64,000 nt of DNA from Exophiala sp. HKRS030 (GCA_023897205.1 JAHWDD010000002.1:1860001-1924000); one strand, 5' to 3'. Positions 21,971 to 33,869 are shown, counted from the stretch's first letter. Numbers and translations are program-made. The notes: generated by a model from the letters alone, not told the origin.

Positions 21971-24213
21971 TTATCCAATCTGTCTGTCTTCCGGTCTCCA
22001 GAATGGTACACCCAAAATATCAAAGATGCGCTTCTCATCCTGCCCTTCCACAAGCCGTCCTTTGGTGATTCTCTGTCGGCCCCGGCCTCGTAGCACGTCC
22101 TTGTAGAGCCCATGCTGATTCAACCTCATGTTCTTCTTACTCGCCAGGAGCCGTATGCTCCTGTTGAAGATATCGTCGCCGGTAAAGTATATCAAGGCGG
22201 CTCCAAGCTCTGCCCACGGTACAAACAACAGATCAATCCGTCGCCATATATCAGTGCCCGGCAAAGCTGAGCAGCCGTGCCATTTTGTGGCATCATCTCC
22301 AGTCCCTGTAGCCAATGCAACCTTCAGAAATCCCTGCTCTGTCAGCTCTGGGATAACCGTGTTCATCATGAGTGTTCGTATCTGCAGTATGTTCGCCCCC
22401 TCTTTGGTGATGATACAGTCTATGTCTCCACAGTCTGCTTTACCTCTTCTGAAGGAGCCACCCACAATCATCTGTAAACCTTCATCTGCACCTCTGAGGG
22501 CTTTTCTGACAATGGAGGCATGCTGAGCAACCTCGTCACGAGGGATTCGCCGTTGGAGGTCGTCGTAGTGGTCAAGTCCGACGAGCTGGCAAGGAGTCAA
22601 GTTGACTTTCCGGCGGATGTCTTTCAGAGTACGGTGGCCTTGGGAGTACCACGAGGCAGCTGTCTGAGCACCAACACCATATATACCCATAAAGAGCTCC
22701 AGTGTCTGATCACGAGGATCTTTCTGGGCTTCGTCGAGTCTCCGAATCCTATCTTTGGAGACGAATTCTTCGATCATTCCAGCTATGCTCTCACCAACAG
22801 CGTTCAATGACATGGCCTGCTCCTTCGTACGAACCAGCTCGTTTTCAGATTTCAGTGCGCCGATTGCTTTACGGAAGGCTGTCATGCGCCAGTGGTCACC
22901 CTTACGGTCGTAGAATGTCGCCAGCTTCTGGAGGTTCTCGATGGTTCTACCGTTCGGATTCATGCCATCGGCATCACTGCCATGCTTCACCATGCATTGA
23001 AAGCCGGCACTTTGCTTCTGCATCTCGTCGTCCTGGCGCAGTATAGCAAAGGCAAGATCCTGGCCTTCTCGGTGTGGAGCTTCATTTGCAGTGTCAAAGC
23101 TCGGGTCCATTGACAGATAGTCTAGGTCCTTCACAGTTTGGATCGTGACACCAAGCTGATCATCTGATATCGTCGATACCTTGTGCGCTTTTTGCTCGCC
23201 GACCAAAGGTGACTTGGACGGGGTGATATCACCCCTTCTTAATTGAGATTTGGGGCGCATTGGTGTTTTGATTCGAGACAGCGCCGTATTTGCAGTATGA
23301 CCTTGAATACGGTCATGTTGAAGAGATTCAAATCCAGGGACCAAGAATTTCTTTCTATTGACGTCTTGAGGCTGTTTTAGCGAAAAGCTATGTACGAGCC
23401 ACTCCTCAAGTACAATCGCCGGACATTCCTGCGGCTTGTTATAAGGATGGCACACAATATTGGATCAGGCAAACTGACCGGAACCTTTCCTGAAGGAAAC
23501 GAGGCTGCGACCTCTGACATCGTATAGCTGTTGTCGACAATGATATGTGTCACATCATCATACCATTCATGTACCCATTCAGCTCCCAACAGGACGCTTT
23601 TGTACATTCTGATACGGCGAACAGGATGATCGTCGTCATTGGGGACAAAGTCTGTTTGATGTTGTCAATAATGACAAAGTATCCATGGTAGAAAGCGGGA
23701 ATACGTACAGAAGATAAACTCCCTAAAGAATTGCTGTTCTATTGGGACGGCTGTCAACTTCATACTCTTTGGAACTTGCCTCTTCCGCTGCTTCAGATTT
23801 AATATATTTGTAGAGTTCCTTTTCTCTGCCTTCACGGGTAGGTTGGTTGGCTTGGTGGCATTCTTGGTTTTCACCTCAAACCTTGTCTTCTTCTTGCGCG
23901 CTGGACTGAGATTTCGGGATTCTCTATTATCGCCATCGCCTTCATCCTCGATCACAATCGGTGCAGGTTGCGACGGCTCTTCATGTAATCGTTTCTTGGC
24001 ATGAGCCTGGAGGATGTTGCGAGATCGGGTGCCAGAGTAAGGTTCATCAGTATGTCTTGATTGTTCCCGGAACTTAACTGGTCGAGCTGTATGTTGATCG
24101 TGGGAAGTGTCTGACGCTTCATCGTGACTTTCGTCGTCGCTGACAAGATCGTCTAAACGATATAAATGTTCAAAAAACCTTGCCTTTTCTTCTTTTTCCT
24201 GGGACGACGCCAT
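21971..24213 (-). CDS. POL4: family X DNA polymerase with BRCT domain (POL4 / polymerase lambda-like)
   Basis: This is a predicted 711-residue nuclear repair polymerase for gap filling in end joining and base excision repair. Exons: 24213-23709, 23651-23479 and 23428-21971. The N-terminus is acidic then basic. Splicing joins a BRCT domain over roughly residues 165-258, including the conserved Trp near its end (EEWLVHSF). The polymerase part has the helix-hairpin-helix GIYGVGAQTAA near 474-487. The nucleotide-binding and catalytic strand GGSFRRGKADCGDIDCII follows, then RRIDLLF and YFTGDDIFN. The three metal-binding Asp are D561, D563 and D625, so the enzyme looks active. Length fits fungal Pol4/Pol lambda. 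It is divergent with ATP10, sharing about 350 bases of upstream sequence. Confidence 0.92.
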
Positions 24214-24565
24214 GCTGTGGTCTGGCTGGTGAGCGACGAATGAAAAGGAAACTTGCCGTGTTGGATATTCATAGTCATATAACCTCCACGTACTGAAAGT
24301 TTGCTTCGGCACGTCAGTGAGAAGTAAATGTTGCACATTCACTGCAAGGAGTGACAATGGTGGGGGTGGAAGCCGTTCACGGTACGGTACACGACTTTTA
24401 TTTGTTCCTTTCGCGGTTCAAATAGTGATGACGCGCAGTCATGTGATGCGTTCTAGAAAATTATGGGCAAGTATTCCGTGCCTTTGTGTTCCAATGAGCA
24501 AAGCTTCCCCGATACCAGAGTATTGTGATTAACACAACACCATCTGGAGTCCTCAGTGGTTAAGC
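24214..24565. promoter_or_regulatory. shared divergent upstream region of POL4 and ATP10
   Basis: These 352 bases separate two genes transcribed away from each other, so both promoters must lie here or overlap the 5' ends. A TGACGCGCAGTCATGTGATG stretch lies at 24427-24446. No clear TATA box was identified. Confidence 0.55.
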
Positions 24566-25624
24566 ATGAATAGGGGACGAGAGGACTTATGTTGCCTCTT
24601 TGTCGCTCTCGCGCTCCGACCTCACAGCCGATGCATATACAGGAGGAACCAGCTGGCATGGCATCCTCACATACGTTATGCCTCGTCCTCGAACCCTCCG
24701 TCACCGGCTCCCAAACAACAAGAGCTTCCGAAGAAACCCAGTGTCCCTCTACATGTTGGCCTGGACCGCAACCCTGACGCCGTGTCGGCCATCTCCCGAA
24801 TACCTATACCACGAGGCGAACGAGGCGAGAAATTCACCCCGTCTGTCCTCTCACGGCCACTAGGACTTGAACATCCTCCTCTGCCGGGACAGAACAGCCC
24901 CATTGATGCTCGCTCGCTGCGCGAACGCAAGGAGGATTTCGCAAACTACCAGAAAGCGCTTGAGCGTCGGCGAATCTACCTGCGTTCTTATTTCCGCCCG
25001 TACTTCCAAGAATGGAGTCGCACCGAACACTACAAGGGCAAGAGCTTCGTGTCTAACGAGCGCCTTTTCCGACGGGACAAGGCTCTCTATTTCCCCAACA
25101 TCTGGGGGCCGACACTTGCAAAAGAAGGAGACGGTCCCGACGGCGGAAGAGACATCACACCTACCATCACGGGCAAAATCTCGCTCATAGGCATGCAGTC
25201 TGGCCAGTGGGCTGAAGAACAGGTCGACACATTTTTCGGCCCGAAGGACAACCCTGACTTGTCTGGGATTATCGCAGCGAGCAATGGGTTGGTCCAACGT
25301 GTCGATATCAATATTCAAGGGGATTGGATTCGTGCATGGCTCGTCAAAATGTTCCAAGGACGACTACGGAGCATGATCCCCGATGACCGCTGGGACAAAT
25401 ATTTCATGATCAAACTCCCACGAGATATTCGACGAGGGCTGACAGACGATGTGCGAGACGCCATGGGCCTTTTGAATTCCCAAGTGGGTTATGTCTATCT
25501 GGTCGACTCCAGCTGTAAAATTAGATGGGCCGGAAGTGGCCATGCATGGGAAGGCGAAGTCGCCGGTCTCAACTCCGCTCTTCAAAGACTGATACAAGAA
25601 GAACGAAAATTACAGTCATCATAA
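24566..25624 (+). CDS. ATP10: ATP10, mitochondrial F1Fo ATP synthase assembly factor
   Basis: A single-exon gene for a 352-residue protein. Atp10 sits in the inner mitochondrial membrane facing the matrix and chaperones Fo subunit 6 (Atp6) during assembly; this is family knowledge. The N-terminus is Arg-rich and poor in acids after residue 6, as in a presequence (LRPHSRCIYRRNQLAWHP). The conserved C-terminal domain includes GYVYLVDSSCKIRWAGSG and ends with HAWEGEVAGLNSAL, the hallmark of the family. Length is normal for filamentous ascomycetes. It ends 183 bases from the stop of a small convergent gene. Confidence 0.92.
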   Translation: MNRGREDLCCLFVALALRPHSRCIYRRNQLAWHPHIRYASSSNPPSPAPKQQELPKKPSVPLHVGLDRNPDAVSAISRIPIPRGERGEKFTPSVLSRPLGLEHPPLPGQNSPIDARSLRERKEDFANYQKALERRRIYLRSYFRPYFQEWSRTEHYKGKSFVSNERLFRRDKALYFPNIWGPTLAKEGDGPDGGRDITPTITGKISLIGMQSGQWAEEQVDTFFGPKDNPDLSGIIAASNGLVQRVDINIQGDWIRAWLVKMFQGRLRSMIPDDRWDKYFMIKLPRDIRRGLTDDVRDAMGLLNSQVGYVYLVDSSCKIRWAGSGHAWEGEVAGLNSALQRLIQEERKLQSS

Positions 25625-25806
25625 CATCCCATGTCAAAATCGTGCTTGGTCCTCGATGGAGCTTCAAATAGACCGCGCTCCTCTGGAACGCCTCCATCCA
25701 AAATCAAACTGCTCAAGATAGTTTCCCAACGCCGAATCAGCACAATGCCTGCCACAATTACCACCTAGCCAGATTCCTGTCGTTCAATCATCATGGTCAA
25801 TGCGAC

Positions 25807-26097
25807 CTAAGCATCACAATTTTCCGGTTTAATGCTAGAAGGCAGCAGTCAGCAAAAAGGCTTTTCGGTTTCAGAAGACGATCATACATACCCACACTTG
25901 GGACATACTTCGTCCGACTCCGCGCCGTCCAAGATCTCATGCACGACCCTACACTTTTTTGATGCGGCCTTGTTATCAGTCTTCTTGGTCGTTCTTGAAG
26001 AAGCAGCTGCCTTGTCGCACATTGAGTGAACATAGTACGGAGCCGGGCGTGCAGTGCCAGGACAGCAGCTCCAATGGTACGTATAGTAAATACACAT
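25807..26097 (-). CDS. small Cys/His-rich protein, function unknown
   Basis: This is a predicted protein of 77 residues in two exons, 26097-25892 and 25834-25807. The intron has a GTATGT donor, a CTGAC-like branch and a TAG acceptor. Splicing changes the end from GYV to GIKPENCDA. The start MCIYYTYHWSCC and the end VCPKCGIKPENC place Cys pairs at both ends, which suggests metal binding. Small proteins beginning with a Cys/His/Trp pattern of this sort are common in Pezizomycotina and mostly uncharacterised. It converges on ATP10. The call rests on the clean intron and the Cys pattern. Confidence 0.6.
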
Positions 26098-28572
26098 GAG
26101 GTAGACTTTTGTGTCTTGATCGTCGAATTATTGAAGGATGACGATCTCAGAGGTACCTGAGCCGATTGATTGGTAGTCGAAACGAGACTGGCAGTAGTTT
26201 GGTACAAATATCGAACTTTCCGGTCACCTCTTCTGTCGATAGAGAGAGGCTATCTCAATTGTTCTCGTGCAATCGGTGTTCTGGGTTCGGAGATAATATG
26301 GTCCATTCCTCAATCCCTTTTGGGAGAGTGACCAGTCAGGACCTTTCAATATAATATAGAATCGCCTCTCCTGGCAACCACAGTAACTCGTTTTACTGGG
26401 GTTTGTAGCAAGCAGCCCAGCAGCCAGTAAGAAACTCCTTTGTTTGTTTTACAATGATGTAAAAAAAATCCCGGAATGGTATTGTGTTTGATTCCGAACG
26501 CAGCGATCCAGCGCGCACAATGAATAGGGTATTCTTGAGAATTATTTCCAGTCAGGGGACAGATAAGGCCTGAGTTGTTTGATTGTTCAAGCGTGCGCCC
26601 GAGACCACACGGCAGTAAACAAAGAGAAGATGAAAACCAGAATCGGGAATGATTATGTCGTCGACTTGAAAAAAAAAACAGCCCACTGTATCCTATGGAG
26701 GACGTTTGTGGGAAATACTACCAGGAGTGTGTAGGCGGATCAAACGAGTAGTTATTTTTGAAAGAGAGGAGAGAGAAAAAGAGTCCACCAACGTTTTGGA
26801 GCGAGCGAGCTTTGTACAAAAGATGGAAGCCGCAACAAGACTTTCTTAGGTGGCCAAGGGTAGAGGCTCTAGTAGGTTCAGGCACTGCACATAGATTACG
26901 GCCAGGTATGGGGGAGAGTAAAGTAAGAAAATCAAAGCGTCGAAAAAAATTGCCTCACACCCACTATTCCGTCTATACCCAAGACTTTTGTGGTTCGAAT
27001 GGGAAAAGCGGGATGATGTCGTTGGGAAGGGGGAGAAAAAAAAGAGGAAACTCTTTAGAGTTGCCTTTATATCCGTCCAGGTTGCAACCGCGTTCACTCC
27101 AGGTTAGGTAGGTAGTATCTCGTACGACGACGAGGACTTGTAGATTTGCTGCGGGAGACGCGGAAAGACAAGAAGTCTGGTGTGTGTGTGTGTGTGTGTG
27201 GTGGTTCACTCGGCAGCTTCTTCTTCTTCTTCTTCATCTTCATCATCATCATGGGTCATCATTGGGCACAGAAGGAATTCTCTCAGTAGAGACAGAAGGG
27301 TGAAGGGTGAAGGAAAAGCAAGAAAACGCCGCATTGGCAAAAGAACGGGCAGATACACACACACTCTCTTCTCCCTCGGTCTCGCCCTCGAAAGCCGGCA
27401 AACCCGCGGCTTCCAATAAAGACGTGTGTAGAGATATAATGTTGTAGTTAGTCAAATGCTTGTTTCCCTTGAGATGTAGCATTGGCCAATGAATGATCTG
27501 GTAATCTACTCCGTACATCAAGTACGTATTGCCGTGGTCGCATCGGCACCGGTTTCCTGGCTGAACTTTTTAGCCCTGGCCGGCCACGATACGCATTGCC
27601 CAAGGTGCTTATTTACTCCAAAAAGAAGCCTTGACGTCTGCCATTTGAACATTGCCCTTCGCAAGTCAAAAATGTCTTGTACACCGTACTACCTAGGGAC
27701 CTAGGTAGGGATGTAGGTACGGAAACCTCCGTAACGCACAGATTGTCGTCATCCGGTGTGGCCGACCGCGACAGAATGGTCACTGGATCGTCCGACTACA
27801 GGTCCAAAGGGCAGAGGGTAGAGGGAACTTCCAACCTTCAGACACTGAAGTCAAGCCTTGCTCGTTCTGCTCCCGAAGATGATGAAGAGAGTCGCAGCTG
27901 TGACATATGTCCAATGCCGTTGGGGTCTTTAAGGCCATGATAGACAACATGCAAGTGTGCTCGACTCATAATGTGGAAGAGTAGAGCATACTCGTACCTA
28001 GGTACGCAACAGGGACATATCATTCTCTATCCTCCCAGAACCAGCTCGTTCAGTGATATCATATTATGACAACCTAGAAACAGCAGTGCCAGAACGCCCA
28101 GGTAGTGGTACCTTTTAACATACAAAGTCCGTTGTGTCGCATGCTAAAATCAATTTGAACACGGGAAGACCGAGACCATAAGATCATTCCTGCTTTGGGG
28201 GTTGAGTTGAAACAAGTCCAGGCTCATAGCAAGCTGCCACCGTACGACAAATTCGTCTAGCTGCAAATGCCATCCAATAGAACAGTGGCTGTTTCGGCAG
28301 GCCACTGTAGGTTCGATCGTGACACCCGAGAACGGGAGAGGAACCATCCGATTCTTATCAACATAGCAAGGCATTGAAAGTTACCTCTCCTGGTTTCACT
28401 CGTGTGCGGAGGCAGGATTCCCCACGTAGGAGACTGGTGTAGTTTTCGAAAACTGTACTCTCTGAAGTCGTGGTAGGCGTCGCTGGTTGTTGCTTCCGTT
28501 GTTTGTCCACCCAAAGAAATCGTGGCCAACTGTGCCCGAGATCTGAGGCCCGAAAATAATTCCATCCCTACC
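26098..28572. other. intergenic region of 2.5 kb with simple repeats
   Basis: No gene recognised. It has TG repeats at about 27180-27200, TTC/ATC repeats at 27218-27252, an A-run near 26670, and a TACTCCGTA word at 27507. A frame of 102 codons at 28257-28565 on the minus strand looks like the 3' flank of GOS1 and is not recognisable. Confidence 0.5.
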
Positions 28573-29365
28573 TCAGCTAAAGTACATTAGCATCAGAAAG
28601 CAAAAGGCAATAAAACTGCCCAAGATAATTCCGTCTCTTCTCCGTTTGGTGCCGATCCTCGAAATCAGACCGTTGACGCCCGGAATCTGTGCTGCCGCAC
28701 TGGTAATTCGACGATTGATGCTCGCAAGCGTCTCTCTCTGAATGCCAAAGTTCTCATTGATGGCGTACGCCTGGGCCAACACCCCATCAATCACATTATG
28801 ACTTTGATCTAGCCGTGCCCGCTCCTGAAGCATATACTCGGCTTCAGCCTCGGCCGGATTTGAGCTTCTGAAAGCGTCGATATCGGACCTCACATTGGCC
28901 AAGAGATGTTGTCGGTCTCGTGCTTCTGATACCGAGGCTTTGAGCCGGCGAAGTTCCTGCCGATGTTCGTTCAAGACTTCACGATGTCGCGACAGATTGT
29001 TCTGCTTCAGACTGGATGTGCTCGAAGCACTCTCAGAGTCCAGAAGTCGGGAAAGTTGAGCAATCAAACCGTCACGCTGTTCCCCTTCATATTAGAACCA
29101 CGTGCCCCAACTCTAATCATGCATAATGCTGACCTTGTCTAGCAACTCTTGAATCTCTACCTCATTCCTTTGTTCTTCTTCGGACGGTTTGGCAGGTAAA
29201 TTCGAGGTGGAAGCGAATTGCGAGTACGTGTGAAATAAGGCTTCAGTCTATATGCACGAATGGTCAGTCGTGGCAGCATGCTAGTACTCTTTCCAAAATG
29301 CATACCTGACTCTCTAGGGTCCTGATCTGTTGACGCAATTGCGCCCATCCGCCGCCGGTTGCCAT
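28573..29365 (-). CDS. GOS1: GOS1 (GS28-like) Golgi v-SNARE
   Basis: This is a predicted 225-residue SNARE of intra-Golgi and endosome-to-Golgi transport, equivalent to yeast Gos1. Exons: 29365-29306, 29247-29134 and 29076-28573, all in phase 0. The start is MATGGGWAQLRQQIRTLE, the usual Gos1/GS28 opening. The second exon carries the QELLDK part of the N-terminal helix. The SNARE coiled coil ends in INRRITSAAAQIPGVNGLI. A basic GTKRRRD stretch is followed by a C-terminal membrane anchor of about 18 hydrophobic residues. Length matches the family. It is divergent with RPL35. Confidence 0.93.
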
Positions 29366-29778
29366 CCCATGAACAGAAATGAGACGAGAGAATAGTTCAC
29401 TTCGTTCTTTTTATAATTCGAGACTCGTTCGCAGGGCGGATGATCTCATGGTGCTGAACTCGATCAACCTGGATACAAGCCACGGAGTACGAGTACATTT
29501 GTTGGAGTCCGTACGAGTAAATGGAAGTCTAGGCTTCTGCTGCATGTGAAGACCCAATGCACTAAACGAGGCTCGAGCACTAGATATCGAACTTGGCCTA
29601 AACTGGTATAGACATACTTCTCACGTGACAAACACTCTTGGCGTAAATTGTCCGCACTATCGAAATTTGAGGCTATCCCGCAGTCCAACGACGACTTCCA
29701 ACCTGCGACTTTTGCTTTTTCCAACACTCGAATCACCAACTTTTTCCAGACGTCGACAAGGTTCACATATCAGCCAAG
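29366..29778. promoter_or_regulatory. shared divergent upstream region of GOS1 and RPL35
   Basis: These 413 bases lie between the two start codons. The part next to RPL35 (29620-29775) is pyrimidine-rich, as is common before fungal ribosomal-protein genes. No named element was identified. Confidence 0.5.
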
Positions 29779-30372
29779 ATGGTACGGAATCCCATTCCTC
29801 GAAGCGGCCCCCTCCTCCCAGATCTCTCTTCTGCGCACAAGGAAATATACTGACATTTGGGGGCATTTTGTAGTCGACCAACGCAAGAGTCAAGCCGGGC
29901 CAGCTCTGGAACAAGGGCCGCGACGATTTGAAGAAGCAACTCGATGAGCTCAAGACCGAGTTGGGTCAACTCCGTGTCCAAAAGATTGCCGGTGGTGCCT
30001 CTTCAAAACTCACCAGAATGTACGTTCAGACCAGACCGGGCCCTACAACGAAACCCAAAAAATGCAAATCTACAAAATTATCTCAATTGGAGGGAAACCA
30101 AAAAAAGTTACTGACCTTCATCCTCCAAAAACAGACACGATCTCCGCAAGTCGATCGCTCGAGTCCTGACCGTCATCAACGCCAACCAGAGACACCAACT
30201 CCGCCTGTTCTACCAGAAGAAGAAGTACCTCCCTCTCGACCTCCGACCCAAGCAGACTCGCGCCATCCGCCGACGACTGAGCAAGAAGGACGCCAGCAGG
30301 ATCACCGAGAAGCAGAAGAAGAGACAGACTCACTTCCCCCAGAGAAAGTATGCCATCAAGGCCGAGGCATAA
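29779..30372 (+). CDS. RPL35: 60S ribosomal protein L35 (uL29)
   Basis: This is a predicted 128-residue ribosomal protein of the large subunit, near the peptide exit tunnel. Exons: 29779-29781, 29874-30019 and 30135-30372. The first coding exon is only the ATG, directly followed by a GTACGG donor. The second starts [19 protein letters not shown], and the third contains [19 protein letters not shown] and [19 protein letters not shown], classic L35 sequence. The total length is close to the usual 120-126 residues. It faces GOS1 upstream and converges with MED16 downstream. Confidence 0.95.
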
Positions 30373-31070
30373 ACGACCCTGTTATTTCTGTTTGTGAGGA
30401 GTGTCAACAACACGTCAGGCATGGATTCGAAGGGGTTGGGGGGAAGAGAGACAAGGAGTAAGCTGAGAGACGATGATCCGGAATTCTGGACGTGCCAAAA
30501 AGCCTGCGCTTCATGGGAATTGGCATTGAACAACGGATGGGATGTTTTCATCCTTGCTCTATCGACAACCTGGGCCGGCTATATGCGTGCGGCCCTAGCT
30601 TGCGCAGGATGTTTTTAGGCATGGGATGTTTCTTGTTGAAAATGGGGGGATACTGCTTCTTCTGGCAGCCTCATCCCTACCCAACAACTTTGTTCCAGGC
30701 GAAAGACTAGAAAATGAAAGACCAAAAATTCATGAACACATCAATCGATATCGTCCGTCAATTTTGAACTACCATTTGAGGAATTGAGCACAGGTTTCAA
30801 ATGCATATTGATCCGTCAGCCCACCGCTATGAGCACAGATCGGCTCAAAATGGTCCAACGTCCACAACATATGACAGCATCTGTCGCCAATGAGTGACTT
30901 ATGTATGTGTGTATGTGTGACGGTAAGGTCCTCCAACGCATGACCCCCCAAGACAATATGAAAACGTAGATCTCCCTCAGTGGAAAAGTCTAGCTCGACC
31001 CTGCAAGCCCTGTTTCTCGGAAAACTTCGTGAGCCCTTTTGTACCTCATTTCTTTTTTCAAGATCTCGCT
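30373..31070. other. convergent 3' region between RPL35 and MED16
   Basis: No gene recognised. It should hold the two 3' untranslated regions. Confidence 0.5.
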
Positions 31071-33869
31071 TTACTGTTTCCAAGGTACAATGATCCAGTT
31101 ACCGTCACAGACACACTTGGCAAGCAGTGAAGCCACGGTCTTGCTCGCCCAGTCGGGTGGAGGGACCACGATGTCGGCGCTGAAACTCCCACACCTCAAG
31201 CAGCGTCTGACGATCAAGTTTCCGGGCGGCTCACCCGGCTCCGTCACACCCTTGGTGATGGGCCTTTTCCTGTGGACGTCGTAGATGACCCTCCCCTGCT
31301 GCGAGTGACCTTGACTCCTTCCGAGGACATCGCGGTTGAGGAAGATGTAGTCCAGATCGATGCGATCCGTGAACAGCTTCAACCTGTCGATCAGGTTCTT
31401 CGCGCGCAACCCGGCCGGGCTGTTGAACAGCTTCGTCAGCAGTATCTTGATCGTCCCCTGGTACGATTCCGGCACGACACCGGTGGCCATCATCTCGAGC
31501 TGTCGCATCGTCGTGGCGGCAATGTCGCCGTCAACGTCACCCTGCGCGGTCCAGCGGTACTCGAGGATCGCTTCGATCGCGGGAAAGGTGATTCCTTTGC
31601 CGGTAGTATGGGCCTGGATCGTCTGCAAAACCTGCAGCTGATGCCTGGTCTTGGGCTCGGCGCTTTTGGCATACGCCCTGACTGCACGGATGAAGGCGAC
31701 GAGGAACACTCGCGAGCAGTGGATGTTGAGCAACAATGCCACCAGCCCTTGGGTGCCGTCACCGTTCACGTCACCTAGAGTCCCGGACTTTCCATCGAAC
31801 ATTTCCGGGTTCGTCTCGCGATCGCTGATCTCCAGGATTGTACTCACGATCCATCGTATCACGGCCAGACCCCACCGGATGTTTAGACACAGCATGTCGG
31901 AGTAGTCCTGGGACATGGTGGCGGTGGCATGCGCAACGTCGCGTAAATTCATAAAGAGCAACGTCGCAGTGTGGCGGATGTTGCTTGCCACCCAGGCCCA
32001 TTGAGCGGCGAGGGACCAGCCGCCGACATGCCCGCCACTAGATGCGATTGAAGGTAGTTGAGGGCAGTAGGCTACAAGCATGGCATGATAAGCCATAACC
32101 CGCCCCATGACCTGCTTATGAAATATCCGCTCCAGCTCCGAGTTTTGCGTCTTTTCATTAATGAACTCCGTATCTCTGAAGAGAGTACGGTACATGCCAA
32201 CGACGACGGTGGGGAGCACGTCTTGAGGAATAGAGTGCTGGGCGCACATGATCACGTCATCTATGCTGGCATTGCTCCAGCATGCTCTTGCAAAGGCCAG
32301 ATTCAATGAAGCAACTGCCGCGTCAACATTCAAGTCGAGCGGCTGTTGGACCGGGCCTTGGATTTGGTATTCTAGAGCCGCGATCTCAGTTTTGTCGTCA
32401 TGACCGACATCAGCTCTCACGCAAGCATTGATTGAGAAAGCCGGACATTTCATGTCTGTAAAAGGATACGTGAAGCCCGATTGGGCCATCGATGTAGTTT
32501 CTGCAACCGAAGCGGCGTACGAGAGAGGAGAAAAGTCTTCGGAACTGAGGAAATCGGTACGGTTCTCAGTGGTAGTGACAACATATGCCTGGAGGCCGTC
32601 GACATGATGTATTGTTACGATCGCCTGTTCGATCTTCTCTGACTGGGCTCGTAGAGCGAGAACTGACGTCGGTTCACTTTTGCCAGTACCTTTGGAGGGC
32701 AGGCTTTCGAAAAGAGGATGCAAATTCCGTTGGACGGGAGTGATGGACCACCTCCTAATCATGCTTCCAGTGAGTGCCCCAGGGTCAGTAATGCTGTGCG
32801 CTTTGTTGATTCCTGTGAATACCGCAACTACTGCTACCGGACCCGATGGCTGGTTCTCGATTTCAGGACTTTGTGTCAATTCAAGGTGGCTCAAACGCCA
32901 TGAGTTAGGGTCATAGACATCAGTCATGGCTGCTGATCCGACTGGACTAGCCTGTACCTTGCTTGGAATAAAGTTGAAGTTCACACTCGGCAACTCTTTT
33001 TCGTTGGATGTGGAGGCAGGCCATGCGATTGACATCAAGCAGACAGATATCTCCCCATGGATGGAATGCAGCGCGATCATCATTCTGTTATTGGCACTGA
33101 GAGAAAGGCTGGCGTGACTATATAGCGTGTCATTCATGACGTTGAGATTCTGGGTAACTCTGATATATTGGCCGTCGTTGCCCAAATACCAGAGTCCAAC
33201 GGTACCGGAATGATGGACAGCCACAAGACCGTGCGGGAAGAATGGACCGAGTGGTTTCGCTCGAACGTTTGTGTGCAACCATCTGGTGTCACTCTTGGTA
33301 GCATGGGTAACTATATTCCTCGCTCGGTCGTGTCGATCTTGGTTCAACCATGCCATTCCGATGATTTGGGAAGCATCGGTCACCTCATCGAGGTCTCCTG
33401 GTTTGGAGAGGACGAAGCGGTTAACGGCGATATGGGAACATTGGTAGATGAACAAGCGACCTTTGGCATCGACAATGGCGAGGTCCTGTCCATGACCACT
33501 GAAAAGAAGCCCAACTGCGTCCTCGAACAGCGTTGGCAGAACGATCTTCTCGTCTAGCTCCCACGACTTAGCCTCGTAGTTGTAACGCAAGCATTCCACG
33601 CGGACAGATGAACCATCTTCTGAAATGCTGGCGACATGCCCAAGTCTAGACCAAGCCACTCGTTCCGAAAAGCCGCAAAACCATCTTCGCTGAAGCTGAT
33701 CGAGGGTGGTGGCTTTTGTTGGAAGGACGACATTCGCTGCAGCATTGAGAGCGGTATTGGTATCCAGCTGCTGAATCTGCTCGAGGGTGTTCTGGTTGAA
33801 AAATGCCTCGGAGGCGAAGTCGTCTGTCTGTTCTAGGCCATTCGTTTTCAGAGAATTCAATGACTCCAT
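31071..33869 (-). CDS. MED16: Mediator complex subunit 16 (Sin4-like)
   Basis: A single large exon encodes 932 residues. Med16/Sin4 is a tail subunit of Mediator that contacts activators and RNA polymerase II machinery in the nucleus. The N-terminal half, starting with FSERVAWSRLGHVASIS, fits the beta-propeller region that opens fungal Med16. The last 45 residues, with CLRCGSFSADI and KCVCDGNWIIVPW, match the conserved Cys-containing C-terminus. Length is in the family range. The chosen start MESLNSLKTNG is the first usable ATG. An acidic frame without an ATG lies just upstream (33894-34085) and could be a missed first exon, but no splice pair keeps frame. Confidence 0.88.
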   Translation of the reverse strand: MESLNSLKTNGLEQTDDFASEAFFNQNTLEQIQQLDTNTALNAAANVVLPTKATTLDQLQRRWFCGFSERVAWSRLGHVASISEDGSSVRVECLRYNYEAKSWELDEKIVLPTLFEDAVGLLFSGHGQDLAIVDAKGRLFIYQCSHIAVNRFVLSKPGDLDEVTDASQIIGMAWLNQDRHDRARNIVTHATKSDTRWLHTNVRAKPLGPFFPHGLVAVHHSGTVGLWYLGNDGQYIRVTQNLNVMNDTLYSHASLSLSANNRMMIALHSIHGEISVCLMSIAWPASTSNEKELPSVNFNFIPSKVQASPVGSAAMTDVYDPNSWRLSHLELTQSPEIENQPSGPVAVVAVFTGINKAHSITDPGALTGSMIRRWSITPVQRNLHPLFESLPSKGTGKSEPTSVLALRAQSEKIEQAIVTIHHVDGLQAYVVTTTENRTDFLSSEDFSPLSYAASVAETTSMAQSGFTYPFTDMKCPAFSINACVRADVGHDDKTEIAALEYQIQGPVQQPLDLNVDAAVASLNLAFARACWSNASIDDVIMCAQHSIPQDVLPTVVVGMYRTLFRDTEFINEKTQNSELERIFHKQVMGRVMAYHAMLVAYCPQLPSIASSGGHVGGWSLAAQWAWVASNIRHTATLLFMNLRDVAHATATMSQDYSDMLCLNIRWGLAVIRWIVSTILEISDRETNPEMFDGKSGTLGDVNGDGTQGLVALLLNIHCSRVFLVAFIRAVRAYAKSAEPKTRHQLQVLQTIQAHTTGKGITFPAIEAILEYRWTAQGDVDGDIAATTMRQLEMMATGVVPESYQGTIKILLTKLFNSPAGLRAKNLIDRLKLFTDRIDLDYIFLNRDVLGRSQGHSQQGRVIYDVHRKRPITKGVTEPGEPPGNLIVRRCLRCGSFSADIVVPPPDWASKTVASLLAKCVCDGNWIIVPWKQ

